NCBI GenBank assembly: GCA_949358305.1
Contig: OX442315.1
Span: 12,056,427-12,116,426, forward strand
DNA length: 60,000 bases
Origin: Strigamia acuminata
Taxonomy: Eukaryota; Arthropoda; Chilopoda; Geophilomorpha; Linotaeniidae
Reading direction: 5' to 3'
The notes under the pieces are model-generated. The model ran no database searches, had not been told where the DNA came from, and saw only the letters and a program-made list of their open reading frames with translations. Numbering within the stretch: the stretch's first letter is position 1; the number at the start of each line of letters is the position of its first letter. Shown in pieces: positions 45,001 through 51,700 of this stretch. Made by a program: the position numbers and the translations under genes.

Positions 45001-46778
45001 TACACAAATGTCTCACTCACAGACTCCATGCTAGTGGAGTTTAAAGAAGCGCACGTGCCTCTGCCCAATTCTATTCCTCTGGCGCACAAGACGTTTCCGC
45101 GCGGTAAAACGGATTTATTGTCGATCGGAGATGAAGACGTGCTAGAAGAAAGGGTCGAGGGCATCGAAGAGGTTATTGTGCACTTGAAAAAACAATTAAA
45201 ACAATTGAAGAAAAAAGTATGTTTGTTTTTTTTTGTAATTTTTATTTTTGTTTTAATGGGTTTGTTGATGATGAATTGTAGTTCAAGCAGTTGGCAGTGG
45301 AATGTCGAAGTAGTAATAGCAGATCAAAACAGTGCCGTGATTCTAGAGGTATTGAAAGGGACCATGGAGAAGAGTGGGAAATGGATAGTTGCAGTAGATG
45401 TCGCTGTGAGGTATGAAACATTCAACACTTTTAGCAACTTGGCCTAGTTTGTTAAAAACATATACAAATACCAGTGTTTTATCTCGTTCACTAAATTGTG
45501 AATGTGTTCAAGTTTGTGTTCATGACTATGTGAACGCGTTCGTGTTCATGTTCACTCTAATTTTTTCCAAAGTGAATTAAGTTCAAGTTCGTGGGACACT
45601 TAAAAACAAGATCTGTCTTGCAATGGAGTCACATACTAATGTCGTAATGGCTAGGCCTGCTATTTTTGCGGAAAATAAATTTTTCCCAAAATTGCAGATA
45701 GGCTAAATGAAGCATTTTGGCACTAAAATTTTTTAATTCTGAGGTACTTTTCGGTCTGCAATTTCCGCAATTGGACTATTGTGCCGCAATTTTGCGGAAA
45801 ATCCGCAAAATGGGCCATAATGGGCCATTATTGGCCAATTGCGAGTGTGATAAAGTGAACGTGCATATTGCGCACGTAATATGCATGTATCCATCAACAC
45901 GACATATTAAGTACATTTTTCATATATAAACATGTCGTATTGCCACAATAAATCAGTCTGATACTGTAGCTTCTGGGATAAGCCCGCAATAGGTCTGCAA
46001 ACGTCCGCAAATGTCCGCAATAGGTCCGCAAATGTCCGCAATACCTCCGCAAAATGGCAGTTTTTGTTCCGCTTTCCGCCCGCAATTTCACTGTTTTTAG
46101 TCCGCAAAAATAGCAGGCCTAGTAATGGCCAATGACTAACAGAGGAATTACCAATGGCGAAATTCAGAAATTTTCCTTATCGGTCATTCCTCCCGTTAGA
46201 ATTGCATAGCGAACCCATTGCAACATGAGTTTATTATGTTCAAGGCGTTCCCACCCTTCCATTTAATCAGATTAGCAACAATACAAAAACAAATGAAAAT
46301 AAAACATTTGTAATGCCTGTATCAGTCTAAGTTGATTATATCCCATCACGCAGCACTTTTATCCACTCTCTTTCCTGCACAACTTTTTTATTTTTTACCA
46401 CTTGTCAAAATTCTCAAGGCAATTTCGAAACTTTGCTCTTATTCTGTCATTTTCACTGATTTTTCAAGTAGTATCGCCTCGAAAAACTCTTATATAGCAC
46501 ATTGTGTCATCACTGCGTTTGTGTACACACATCGACCAGTCTGGTGCAAATACCTTTCAAGTTTGCAGTTGGAAAAAGTGGAAAACTTATACAGAAAGCG
46601 CACCAGATGTCTCTATTTTATTTTATAGGATTTTAGTGTTTGTTTTAATCAGGATTTTAATTATTGATATATTTGTTTTATTAAGGATCAGCAAATAACG
46701 TGTAAAGTGCAAACCTGTCCTCCTTTATCGTGTGAAACACCAGTTCTTCATGAAAACAGCTGTTGTCCTGTTTGTTGA
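21691..46778 (+). CDS. Pxn: peroxidasin, 3' part of the gene (19 exons, 1331 codons plus stop)
   Basis: Peroxidasin is a secreted haem peroxidase that cross-links collagen IV sulfilimine bonds in basement membrane. Exons: 21691-21854, 22344-22643, 24175-24243, 24316-24464, 24542-24662, 24738-24854, 24939-25100, 27923-28192, 28254-28392, 30087-30205, 31196-31429, 32441-32838, 35036-35734, 35793-35979, 42645-42762, 42822-43033, 44900-45216, 45282-45410, 46686-46778. All introns are GT-AG and phases agree throughout. Domain order is LRR C-terminal cap, four Ig domains, animal haem peroxidase (distal His in [14 protein letters not shown], proximal His in FGHTL), a coiled coil and a VWC domain. 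The signal peptide and LRRs are absent and must lie upstream, probably beyond the Maverick. No inactivating change was seen. Confidence 0.95.
21855..22343. other. intron with a copy of the dispersed repeat at the Maverick site
   Basis: Contains 21996-22130, the unoccupied version of the repeat that flanks the Maverick. No other gene. Confidence 0.7.
22344..22643 (+). CDS. Pxn: peroxidasin exon: Ig domain 1
   Basis: Ig domain with Cys in YFRCKADG, Trp in IVWLRD and Cys in GVYECMAKN. Phase 1 at both ends. Confidence 0.95.
22644..24174. other. intron containing a foldback element
   Basis: About 23086-23735 is a composite inverted-repeat element. An inner pair at 23213-23242 and 23612-23651 shares ttaaccttcccatagccatgg-type arms, and its outer ends resemble accgtattttatcgattaag, which recurs at about 29886-29925. 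The rest is AT-rich. Confidence 0.6.
24175..24243 (+). CDS. Pxn: peroxidasin 69-nt micro-exon (probable)
   Basis: Encodes 23 polar residues (H, Q, K, P-rich) between Ig1 and Ig2, bounded by tttag and ggtaaac. It keeps the frame and its removal would too, so it may be a cassette exon or occasionally skipped. Confidence 0.6.
24316..24464 (+). CDS. Pxn: peroxidasin exon: Ig domain 2, first half
   Basis: Starts in [11 protein letters not shown], with Cys in AELKCKVTG and Trp in VTWNRDD. The donor gtcaat is weak. Confidence 0.92.
24542..24662 (+). CDS. Pxn: peroxidasin exon: Ig domain 2, second half
   Basis: Starts [11 protein letters not shown] with Cys in GTYRCTAIN. It follows a long A-run next to the acceptor. 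Confidence 0.92.
24738..24854 (+). CDS. Pxn: peroxidasin exon: Ig domain 3, first half
   Basis: Cys in VEFICKAEG and Trp in LIWKKDG. The acceptor follows a T-run of about 25 bases. Confidence 0.92.
24939..25100 (+). CDS. Pxn: peroxidasin exon: Ig domain 3, second half
   Basis: Contains [16 protein letters not shown] and Cys in GLYECRAQN. The donor gtaaaa at 25101 gives the phase needed by the next exon. Confidence 0.9.
25119..25517. mobile_element. miniature inverted-repeat element with TA duplication (399 bp)
   Basis: The ends are inverted copies (ccgtattacctcgggtataa and its complement, about 27 bp) and are flanked by TA on both sides (25117-25118, 25518-25519), as for Tc1/mariner/pogo-type elements. 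Internally gtcggcttata motifs recur, plus repeated caattttgactaaattgt-like units. No coding sequence. Confidence 0.75.
25530..25978. repeat. minisatellite, unit about 38-40 bp
   Basis: Roughly eleven copies of a unit containing cgttataacgaactgattt followed by ctcgggtcccttgcgatt. The first copies are shorter or diverged. Each unit carries the near-palindrome cgttataacg. Confidence 0.9.
26385..26552. repeat. short tandem array, unit about 30 bp
   Basis: About six copies of tgctttgctccaagg/ccctattgt-type units. Two overlapping plus-strand ORFs here are repeat translations. Confidence 0.85.
26592..26705. mobile_element. hAT-type miniature element (114 bp)
   Basis: The termini caggagtcggcaacct and aggttgccgacccctg are inverted copies, flanked by a perfect 8-bp duplication acctaggg (26584-26591 and 26706-26713), the hAT signature. 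The inside carries a gattag repeat run (about 26640-26660). It is non-autonomous. Confidence 0.88.
26950..27585. repeat. minisatellite of aaaagcattaaaaaccgatt units
   Basis: About 28 short units (18-24 bp) made of gttaaaaagcattaaaaacc and gattaaaaagggataaaa, with a higher-order block of about 180 bp repeated (for example 27000-27120 against 27180-27300). Confidence 0.9.
27923..28192 (+). CDS. Pxn: peroxidasin exon: Ig domain 4
   Basis: [13 protein letters not shown], with Cys in VQFLCNAEG, Trp in VAWIKDG and Cys in GRYDCAADN. Confidence 0.95.
28254..28392 (+). CDS. Pxn: peroxidasin exon: linker before the peroxidase domain
   Basis: Helical linker ([20 protein letters not shown]). It ends ELL plus two bases of an Arg codon. 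The donor gttgga is non-optimal, but phase and homology support it. Confidence 0.9.
28393..30086. other. intron with microsatellites and a foldback repeat
   Basis: (TTTA)n tracts lie at 28399-28432 and 30035-30076. An inverted pair at 28478-28525 and 28846-28893 shares actcaaaagggttgccttct. Bases 29886-29925 are a solo copy of the end of the 23-kb foldback element. Bases 29150-29260 hold gcgatattgcaatatc-type repeats. Confidence 0.7.
30087..30205 (+). CDS. Pxn: peroxidasin exon: start of the haem peroxidase region
   Basis: [20 protein letters not shown], then [14 protein letters not shown], matching the conserved lead-in to the peroxidase domain. Confidence 0.93.
30206..31195. other. intron with a dispersed repeat copy
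   Basis: 30717-30957 is homologous to 42201-42495 in a later intron (both begin acttc-ccaa-aacagacaccagg and end near gtgcata aac gaattttatt). No gene. Confidence 0.7.
31196..31429 (+). CDS. Pxn: peroxidasin exon: peroxidase domain part 1
   Basis: Contains [33 protein letters not shown] and [13 protein letters not shown], diagnostic of peroxidasin. Confidence 0.96.
31430..32440. other. intron with a Tc1 transposase relic
   Basis: Apart from the relic at 31710-31984, no gene seen. Confidence 0.7.
31710..31984 (+). pseudogene. Tc1/mariner transposase relic
   Basis: The translation holds [10 protein letters not shown] and a block reading [20 protein letters not shown] then SKHK, the Tc1 catalytic-core neighbourhood (usually WIFQQDNDPKH). 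The second catalytic Asp position reads K in QQKND. It ends in a stop and has no N-terminal domain nearby, so it is a dead fragment. Confidence 0.75.
32441..32838 (+). CDS. Pxn: peroxidasin exon: peroxidase domain part 2 (distal His)
   Basis: Carries [15 protein letters not shown], with the haem-linked Asp and distal His, then [16 protein letters not shown] and [15 protein letters not shown]. Confidence 0.97.
32839..35035. other. intron with T-rich low-complexity and tandem repeats
   Basis: 33960-34250 is a tttttcattttt-type tract. No gene. The minus-strand ORFs at 33.2-33.5 kb lack features. Confidence 0.7.
34700..34930. repeat. tandem array, unit about 30 bp
   Basis: About eight copies of ttttcagttaatttttattg/atttttatag units, ending about 105 bases before the next exon. 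Confidence 0.85.
35036..35734 (+). CDS. Pxn: peroxidasin exon: peroxidase domain core
   Basis: 233 codons. Contains [41 protein letters not shown] (catalytic Arg and haem-linked Glu region), [27 protein letters not shown]-type proximal His (here MRFGHTL) and [20 protein letters not shown]. It is strikingly more GC-rich than neighbouring DNA. Confidence 0.98.
35793..35979 (+). CDS. Pxn: peroxidasin exon: peroxidase domain continuation
   Basis: [20 protein letters not shown] then [12 protein letters not shown], the conserved C-terminal peroxidase motif. The 58-bp intron before it is the shortest in the gene. Confidence 0.97.
36185..36360. repeat. minisatellite (left part, interrupted by copia)
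   Basis: Units of about 20-24 bp of the form gttttgcac..gaaatgcata. The array continues at 41136 after the insertion. Confidence 0.9.
36361..36575 (+). repeat. copia 5' LTR
   Basis: Begins tgttgttttattg and ends aaaaactaca. Identical on reading to 40921-41135. Confidence 0.95.
36576..36592 (+). promoter_or_regulatory. copia primer binding site (half-tRNA type)
   Basis: ggttatgggcccagcac is complementary to the anticodon arm of initiator tRNA-Met (around the CAU anticodon) rather than to a tRNA 3' end. Drosophila copia is known to prime from such a tRNA fragment. Confidence 0.85.
36697..39993 (+). CDS. gag-pol: copia gag-pol frame, first part
   Basis: 1098 aa in order Gag (from residue 1), zinc knuckle [14 protein letters not shown] (about 238-251), aspartic protease LDSGAS (about 291), integrase with HKRLGHLN zinc region (about 436), catalytic [16 protein letters not shown] and an E in the [10 protein letters not shown] segment, then reverse transcriptase with [10 protein letters not shown] and YVDD (about 1040). 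The frame ends early at 39993, just after a run of seven A (39979-39985). The rest of RT and the RNase H continue in another frame. Gag and Pol share one frame, as in Drosophila copia. Confidence 0.95.
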   Translation: MANGGGNSARIEALGKENFDTWKIQMEAILDQRDLLVHAEGTSKRPETIEGNAKRMKEIETWEKSDRTAKNDILLNIKQSELRMAKNCSTANELWRKLHSVYQSKGPARKITLLKRLATHKMADGENVESHLKEFFELVDKLLDMDFKMPEDFTTILLLLSLPNSYDNFRCAIESQDKLPSLEVLEGKIKDESIARGKGKEDVSDAMMARKTFQKRKQPKKYGDENSNSTEKPVFKYKCHGCGKIGHKIADCRSKSKKESASRAEKSKYELFFCEQIETALISETSRPKNWCLDSGASSHMCSNDSTFSTIEFLKNQKLNLASKASTKIDGKGTAKIVVNTGNGNVKLDLAETLLVRDLRTNLMSVGKITERGHKVIFDDKSAEVINPKGEIVFTAEKRNGLYYIVDETEDAATAAEIEVGTGSKPAKPASTKIQEWHKRLGHLNESSLKILNEKADGMNLEKDAKLPTCETCIEGKHASTKFPDSTSKSEKLLELVHSDVCGPMPTKSMNGSRYFVTFTDDKSRWCKVYFLKHKSEVFEAFKSFKTFCERETGCALKVLRSDNGKEYVNKKFDAYLQENGIKRQTSVERTPEQNGVSERMNRTLIEMARCMLLQAKLPNSYWAEAINTACHIRNKCPTRSLENEIPHQVWTGRKPNVDYFRVFGSRVFALDKKPNKGKFEPKSKECILIGYWDGSKAYRLWSKSENKIIKSRDVKFVEKSENETNEECEENDNNNNFNDILTDCRTDQIENGTEISEDEVESAGENEPDNEDERETQHEEAEPRQNENAQIIPRRSSRTPKPYPNRNGDPPRKKYTRKNPTTTNEVLDEIAQIAILDDPTTAAEALNGNDPQEWMKAMKEEYDALIENETWEECDRPKNRNVIGCRWVLRTKFEADGSIERRKARLVAKGYAQQPGIDYFETYAPVARPGSIRMMMAIAAELGLTVHQMDAITAYLNGEIEEEIFMEFPEYLEFIAGIKIKKGKVCRMKKALYGLKQSGRQWYKKLDEKLQKHGLKPTNADPCVYYQMNGEVITLVAIYVDDFIIATNCKRNLEKLKSNLKSEFKMKDLGQIHYCLGIEFKQDEKTKSITMAQKKIR
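39986..40798 (+). pseudogene. gag-pol: copia pol, 3' part in shifted frame (RT end and RNase H)
   Basis: Coding resumes in the next frame directly after the A7 run; the first ATG (40016) is internal and probably not used. It holds the end of RT ([16 protein letters not shown]), the RNase H opening [16 protein letters not shown] and [10 protein letters not shown], and the conserved end ADVLTKGL. A single extra base in the A-run explains the break. With identical LTRs, a very recent mutation or a homopolymer sequencing error are both possible. Confidence 0.9.
40913..40920 (+). promoter_or_regulatory. copia polypurine tract
   Basis: aggggaag immediately precedes the 3' LTR, the expected plus-strand primer. 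Confidence 0.85.
40921..41135 (+). repeat. copia 3' LTR
   Basis: Starts tgttgttttattg and ends actaca, followed by the gtttt duplication. Confidence 0.95.
41136..41425. repeat. minisatellite (right part)
   Basis: About 12 units of atgcagttttgcacctgaaat type, with a higher-order repeat of about 110 bp (for example 41205-41280 against 41290-41390). Short ORFs on both strands are repeat translations. Confidence 0.9.
41426..42644. other. intron remainder, AT-rich
   Basis: No gene recognised. 42201-42495 is a second copy of the dispersed repeat at 30717-30957, in the same orientation. Confidence 0.6.
42645..42762 (+). CDS. Pxn: peroxidasin exon: peroxidase domain, C-terminal part 1
   Basis: [20 protein letters not shown] then [19 protein letters not shown]. 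It resumes the frame left at 35979. Confidence 0.96.
42822..43033 (+). CDS. Pxn: peroxidasin exon: peroxidase domain, C-terminal part 2
   Basis: [30 protein letters not shown] and LRFWTECCN, the standard end of the peroxidase domain. Confidence 0.97.
43034..44899. other. intron with a foldback element
   Basis: No gene. 44161-44561 is bounded by inverted arms of about 30 bp (listed separately). 44060-44100 is C-rich. Confidence 0.7.
44161..44561. mobile_element. miniature inverted-repeat element (about 400 bp)
   Basis: The ends aaggtggaaacacaagggag and its near complement (gctcccttttgtttccacct) pair over about 30 bp. Internal sequence repeats caagctt/aagctt motifs. The target duplication is unclear (perhaps TA). 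No coding. Confidence 0.7.
44900..45216 (+). CDS. Pxn: peroxidasin exon: post-peroxidase linker and coiled coil
   Basis: [31 protein letters not shown], then a helical KEQ-type tail ([13 protein letters not shown]) that probably drives trimerisation, as in other peroxidasins. Confidence 0.93.
45282..45410 (+). CDS. Pxn: peroxidasin exon: VWC domain, first half
   Basis: FKQLAVEC, then [24 protein letters not shown], a von Willebrand C pattern. The donor gtatga follows the Glu codon. Confidence 0.92.
45411..46685. other. last peroxidasin intron
   Basis: Holds the hAT-type element at 45652-46121. The rest has no gene. Confidence 0.8.
45652..46121. mobile_element. hAT-type miniature element (470 bp)
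   Basis: The termini taggcctgctatttttgcgg and its complement are flanked by a perfect 8-bp duplication gtaatggc (45644-45651 and 46122-46129). Internal motifs such as gtccgcaaatgtccgcaata are repeated. It has no transposase. Confidence 0.9.
46686..46778 (+). CDS. Pxn: peroxidasin last exon: VWC domain end and stop
   Basis: [16 protein letters not shown] then SCCPVC and TGA at 46776-46778. The CCPVC end is the classical VWC finish, and the protein stops right after it. The exon is short and easily missed. Confidence 0.92.
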   Translation, partial: DQQITCKVQTCPPLSCETPVLHENSCCPVC

Positions 46779-47567
46779 TGTTTTTCCAGTTGCACAGAAT
46801 CCCGTTATGGCGCTGGTGCCACTTTGGGCAGTGATATAAACAAGTAACATTATAAAGGACTTACAGAGTGGATTTTATTATCCACTGCTTCTAAAAGAAA
46901 ATTAATAATAATAATTAATTAACAAGAAAAATGTGGATTTTGATTTCTTTGTTTTTATTTTTAAGGTTCGCAATCACAATGACGATAAACAAAAATATAG
47001 AAAAGTTTCTCTTTTTATTAAGAAAATAAAATAAAAATAAAAAATTACGAGAATTTAAAAATTGATTTCATACGGTTTTTTTTTTTTTTAAAAAAAGTTA
47101 AATAAAGTGTGTATAAAAAAAAAGAAACCTAAAATATATTTTGGTCTACCTGCTCAATGCATTTTTGTATTTGTAAACTATTAAAACAAAATAATTATAA
47201 TAATAACAATAATAATGATTATTCTAGTAAAATATTGCTTTGATTTCGGTTTGATCCTGTTTGTGATAACCCAAATTCACATATCCGCTTTGTTTTCTTT
47301 ATTAGTGAACGGAAAAATTATTTTTATTGTATAAATTTAATTTGAGATTTTTCACTATTATAAACTATATTTTAACTTGTTGACACATTTATTCACTGCC
47401 GTTCTTTTGAACCATTTACTTGACTATAACCTTAAATTTATTTCTTTTCATGCCTTTTAATAACCAGTTATTATAATTTACTATCAGTGAAGTTGACATG
47501 ACTTTTGATATTGTAGTTTTATCTGTTTTTGTGAAAAAGAAAGAAAAAATAAAAATATAAAGAACTT
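46779..47567. other. peroxidasin 3' UTR and intergenic DNA
   Basis: AT-rich, no gene. The 3' UTR presumably ends near the AATAAA at 47025-47030. Confidence 0.6.
47025..47030 (+). terminator. possible peroxidasin poly(A) signal
   Basis: AATAAA 247 bases after the stop codon. Others lie nearby in AT-rich sequence, so this is only the first plausible one. Confidence 0.35.
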
Positions 47568-48599
47568 TGTAGTGACCCTAGTGGTCACTAATGAAGTGTC
47601 GGGAATGAGCCCGAAATAAAATATTAAATTGGAGATTGTTTTATTTTATTTTATATTTTTTATGATTTCCTGTCTAGATAAAGGGAGGTAGGCAGGGTGG
47701 GAGGAATTGTGGGTGGTCGCCAAGGAAACCAGCCCGCAACCTCCCGGAGCAGGAAACACTTCCTGTGAGGAGCAGAAAAACTCCTCAGTTTGAAACCTAC
47801 TTTGAGAGCAACCAGTCACCAAAATCTTCCTGAGAAAACACCATTCTACAAGCGGATTTAGTGAATGATTGTCAGAGTATTTGGACTCAGTCTTGCGAAT
47901 TGCCAGAGCAATTTGTGAGATATTTCTTGCTGTTACTTCAGTTAGTGACAGTGGGAGTTTCATCTTGCCAAACAAGTATTGTTTGGAGGGATTTCTATTC
48001 TTGGCCAACAGCCATTGTTGGACTGAGACTTCCTCACTCGCGACGAAGCGAAGTGAGCGCGACTGTGTGAGATTGTTGAGCGGAATCAGCCGCAACGACG
48101 CCGCGACGACGACGTTGCGACCTGGAAAGGACGAAGAGAGCGGGATTGAGCCCGAGCGAGTCAGGAGAACGAAGTTGTGACGGAATTGTGTCCGTATTGA
48201 AGAAACGCCGAAGCCGAGCCGAGCGTCGAGCGAAGCGAATCCAAGCGTTCGGCGTTCCCGAGAAGTGGAGTCGTCGAATCGACTGGATTCTTTATCGTTT
48301 TCCTTTGCTTTTAATTATATTTCTTTTAGTAAATTATTTCTTCAGTCGTCTAATTTATCATTTTATCACAAAATAATATCCGTATTTTAATATCTTGTAT
48401 TTGATTTAGTGTTTATTCTAAGTTTGAATAAATCGTCTGTTAATTGAGAAATAATAGAATCATTATTTTTCTTAGTGTTTAACTTGAAGTTTGAGTTAAT
48501 ATTAAGTTATTTTGAGAAGTATTTGTATAAGTCCTGGCACGGCATCAATGAGTTTAGTTTTATTGTTAATATTCTTCACAGTAATTAGAGCTCATTACA
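47568..48599 (+). repeat. gypsy 5' LTR (about 1032 bp, inferred)
   Basis: Begins tgtagtgaccctagtggtca and ends gctcattaca, giving the TG...CA form, and is followed within 2 bases by a TGGGGG primer-site start. The first 24 bases hold a short palindrome (tagtgacc ... ggtcacta). The 3' part has a CpG-rich segment (48040-48270). The start is inferred without the partner LTR. Confidence 0.7.
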
Positions 48600-48601
48600 C
48601 T

Positions 48602-48618
48602 TGGGGGCCCGTTATTTG
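48602..48618 (+). promoter_or_regulatory. gypsy primer binding site (probable)
   Basis: tgggggcccgttatttg starts with TGG, as expected for pairing to a tRNA 3' CCA end. The first bases resemble tRNA-Pro-type sites, but the match is not checked. Confidence 0.5.
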
Positions 48619-48722
48619 AACCTTAACAACTTATCTTCAGTTGAGGGACCAATTTTGTGTGATAAAAGTTATTTTGTGATAGAGTATTCTGTTTCTTTCT
48701 TCTTTTCTGTGACTAAAACGAG

Positions 48723-51700
48723 ATGTCGCAGCCACAAGATTCGAGGAGAGGACGGGGAAACGGCCGCGGACCTCGCACACGAGGCGGAAGGACCACAGGA
48801 GCAGCCAATGTGCATCCTTCATCATCGTCCGAGTCGGACCATGCAGATGACACCCAGGCCATGACGAGCAAGGAATTTCGTCTGGAAGTATCGCCTGAAC
48901 GGCAGGGAGAATTTTGGCTAAAACAAACGAGAGAGGAGTCCCAAGATTTGCTTGGAAAATCAAGTATCTCAGGAGCTTCGTCGCAACATGGCGACACGCC
49001 AGCCACGGTGGATTCGACTCCAACAAGCAAAATAGACCTTTCTCACATGACGTTGGAGCAAGTCATCGCTGTAGCAAGGAAGCGTGGCCGACTAGTGCGA
49101 GCCTACAAGCAACAAGCGTCAGGACGTGCCCGCGATGAGGCGGAAAGTTCAGGGGAAAACTCCCCAACCCGCCATAAACTAGCGAGAGCTCGCCAACGCA
49201 TCGCAGATGTCATGAAAGAGATGGAAGACAGTCTCCAGGAGCGTCACCAACAGTATGAGGAAGGTGTGCAACTTTCGGATGAAGACGTAGCACAAATAAC
49301 GGCAGCAATGGCCGATCGAGCAAGGCGACTGCAACTGGCACATTCCGAAGAATTCCAGATGTTGAAACGGCTCAAGTTAGAGGAACGCCACGCCAAACAA
49401 GCGAAATTCGAGGCAGAATTGGCCAAGAAAACAACAGATGAAGATATTCGCGCCAAGAAGGATCAATTAGATGCAGAAATTCGCGCTACCAAAGACCGAC
49501 TTGAAGCAGAAATGCGCACCATGAGGAATAAACTGGCGGCAGAGCGACTCCGTCAAGAAACTGAACAGAAGGAGTTGCGTGCGCAACGAAAAGCACAAGC
49601 GGTAGCAGAGCGTGAAGCCATTTTGGAGGAAAATCGGAAGATAGAGGCGGAAAAAGTCCGTTTAGAAACTGAAAAACAAGAATTGTTGGCAAAGCAAAGG
49701 GCTATGGAGTCGGCGGAGAGCAGGGAAATTCATTACCTTCGTCAGGCTGCTCTTGAAGCACAAGAAGCAGCGGAAAGAGCCCGTCAAGAAAACGAAGAGC
49801 TTAAGTACCTTGCACAATGTCGGTATCAAGTGCCAAGCAATATTCCGCCTCATCGGCCAGAAGTGGTGAATTTGTCACCAGAATCGTCCAGGAACTCTCT
49901 AAAAAGGAAAGGTGAAATGGATGAAAAAAGAGATTCCAAACGTGCTTCAATTTCACCAGCCAAAAATCCAAACGTATTGGACATAATTGATCAAAGAAAT
50001 CGTCAGCATCTAACAAATCAATCAGCGGTAACAGACAAAAAACAGGGTAGAGTAACAGGATTAGATCCAGCAGACCCGCAGGTTTGGGATAAGCCCAAAA
50101 AGATGGAAACTGAAAATGTCAGAGTATCTTCTGCAAAAAATGAAGGAAAATCATTTGACGTTTACACAGAAAAACCGGTAGATGAGGACGATCCTAGTTA
50201 CCATCGTACATATACGTTGGAAGAAGCCGTTGAACACTTGTCAGCAGCTAAGGAAAGAGATAGGCAACGCGAAATAAGTCGCGAAAATGAAAAGCAAAAA
50301 TTCCAGCACGATCAAGAAGTTCCAGAACAAGATAAAAGTAGAAATCAAAATGCTGCGACTGGACATGATGAAGCAACTGGACAAGCCAGTTATACGAAAG
50401 TTAGAGAGTACAATGATTATCTACAAGGCAAATATTCCCAGCAACCTGAAAATGTGGATCCACGAAATGAATCGGGTAATCAACAAGGGATTCACACGCA
50501 CACTGAAGTACGATTTTCCAACGAGACACGATCACAATATGAAAGAGAGCCGCGAAATGAGTCGCGTTATCAACAAGAAACGGACCAACAAGGTGCTGCT
50601 TGCTTCAACAACGAAACGCGTCAACAACGTAATTACGAAGCAACAGGACAGCACAATTTAAATCGAAATGAGTCGATGGAAAGAAATAATTCAAGTCAAC
50701 GATCTGATTATCAAGACGAATCACGACAGCAAAGGGGCTCCTATTGGTATGAGGGTTATACCCAAAGAGAATCACAAGGACGTCGTGACAACTCACAGGA
50801 TCGACACGATAATTCGTACCGACGACGTGACTATTCGGAGGGGCGACGTGATGATTCACGTGGACAATACGACGATTCACAGAGGCGACGTGATGATTCA
50901 CGTGGACGATACGACGACTCGAATAGACGTCGTGACGATTCATATAGAGACCAGAGAAGATCACGGTCGAGTCCGCCACCAACACAGCAAAAAGAGTACG
51001 AAAATGATCAAAAATACTCAAATTCGGATCATTTCCGACAGCGGGACTCTGATTTTTCCAGATCACGTGAGGAAAGGAGACGTGGAGGATATTTTCGACA
51101 AGACGATAGAGATCCACCGCCAACTAACCCACGCACATTACCAAGAAGCACAGAGGAATTGGAAGAAATTATTTCAAGACAGATCGATTCGCGACTATCT
51201 CAAATCCCCTCGAAATCTCAGGAGATGGAGGAAATGTTGAGAAAACTAATTCGAAAATATTGTTCAAGCAATTGGACTCACCATTACACCCCATCTCATC
51301 AAATCAAATGGGACCGAATTACTCCCGATATGTTTGATGGAGGCTGGCAGGCTGGTACCCAATTTCTGGATGAAGTTATGCATCTAGTTATAAATCACGA
51401 GATGGACCCAGACGTAACTTTGAAAAAATTGATTCCGAAAATGCTAGTTGGAAGTGCAACAAATTGGTTGCGAAAAAATAATTTCACACACTGGGACGAA
51501 TTTGTAAAAGCTTTTATGAAGGAATATGGAGAGTCCAACGCCATGATGATAAAATACTGGGATAATCATAAACAGACGTTGGGAGAAGACATTCGCACGT
51601 ATTTAAGACGTACAGAAGATTTGTTCACCCAACTCCCATATCATATCAGCGATTTTGACAAAGACAGAAAATTCAGGAATGGCCTGACACCTTTTTCCGA

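Noticed and set aside
46332-46698. ORFs around the last peroxidasin exon
   Set aside because: They are in frames other than the VWC-coding exon, which is supported by phase and the CCPVC ending.
50668-51240. 190-aa plus-strand ORF inside gypsy gag
   Set aside because: Its repeats (such as RRGDVMIHVDN) are the alternate-frame translation of the Gag tandem repeats. No start context or independent support.
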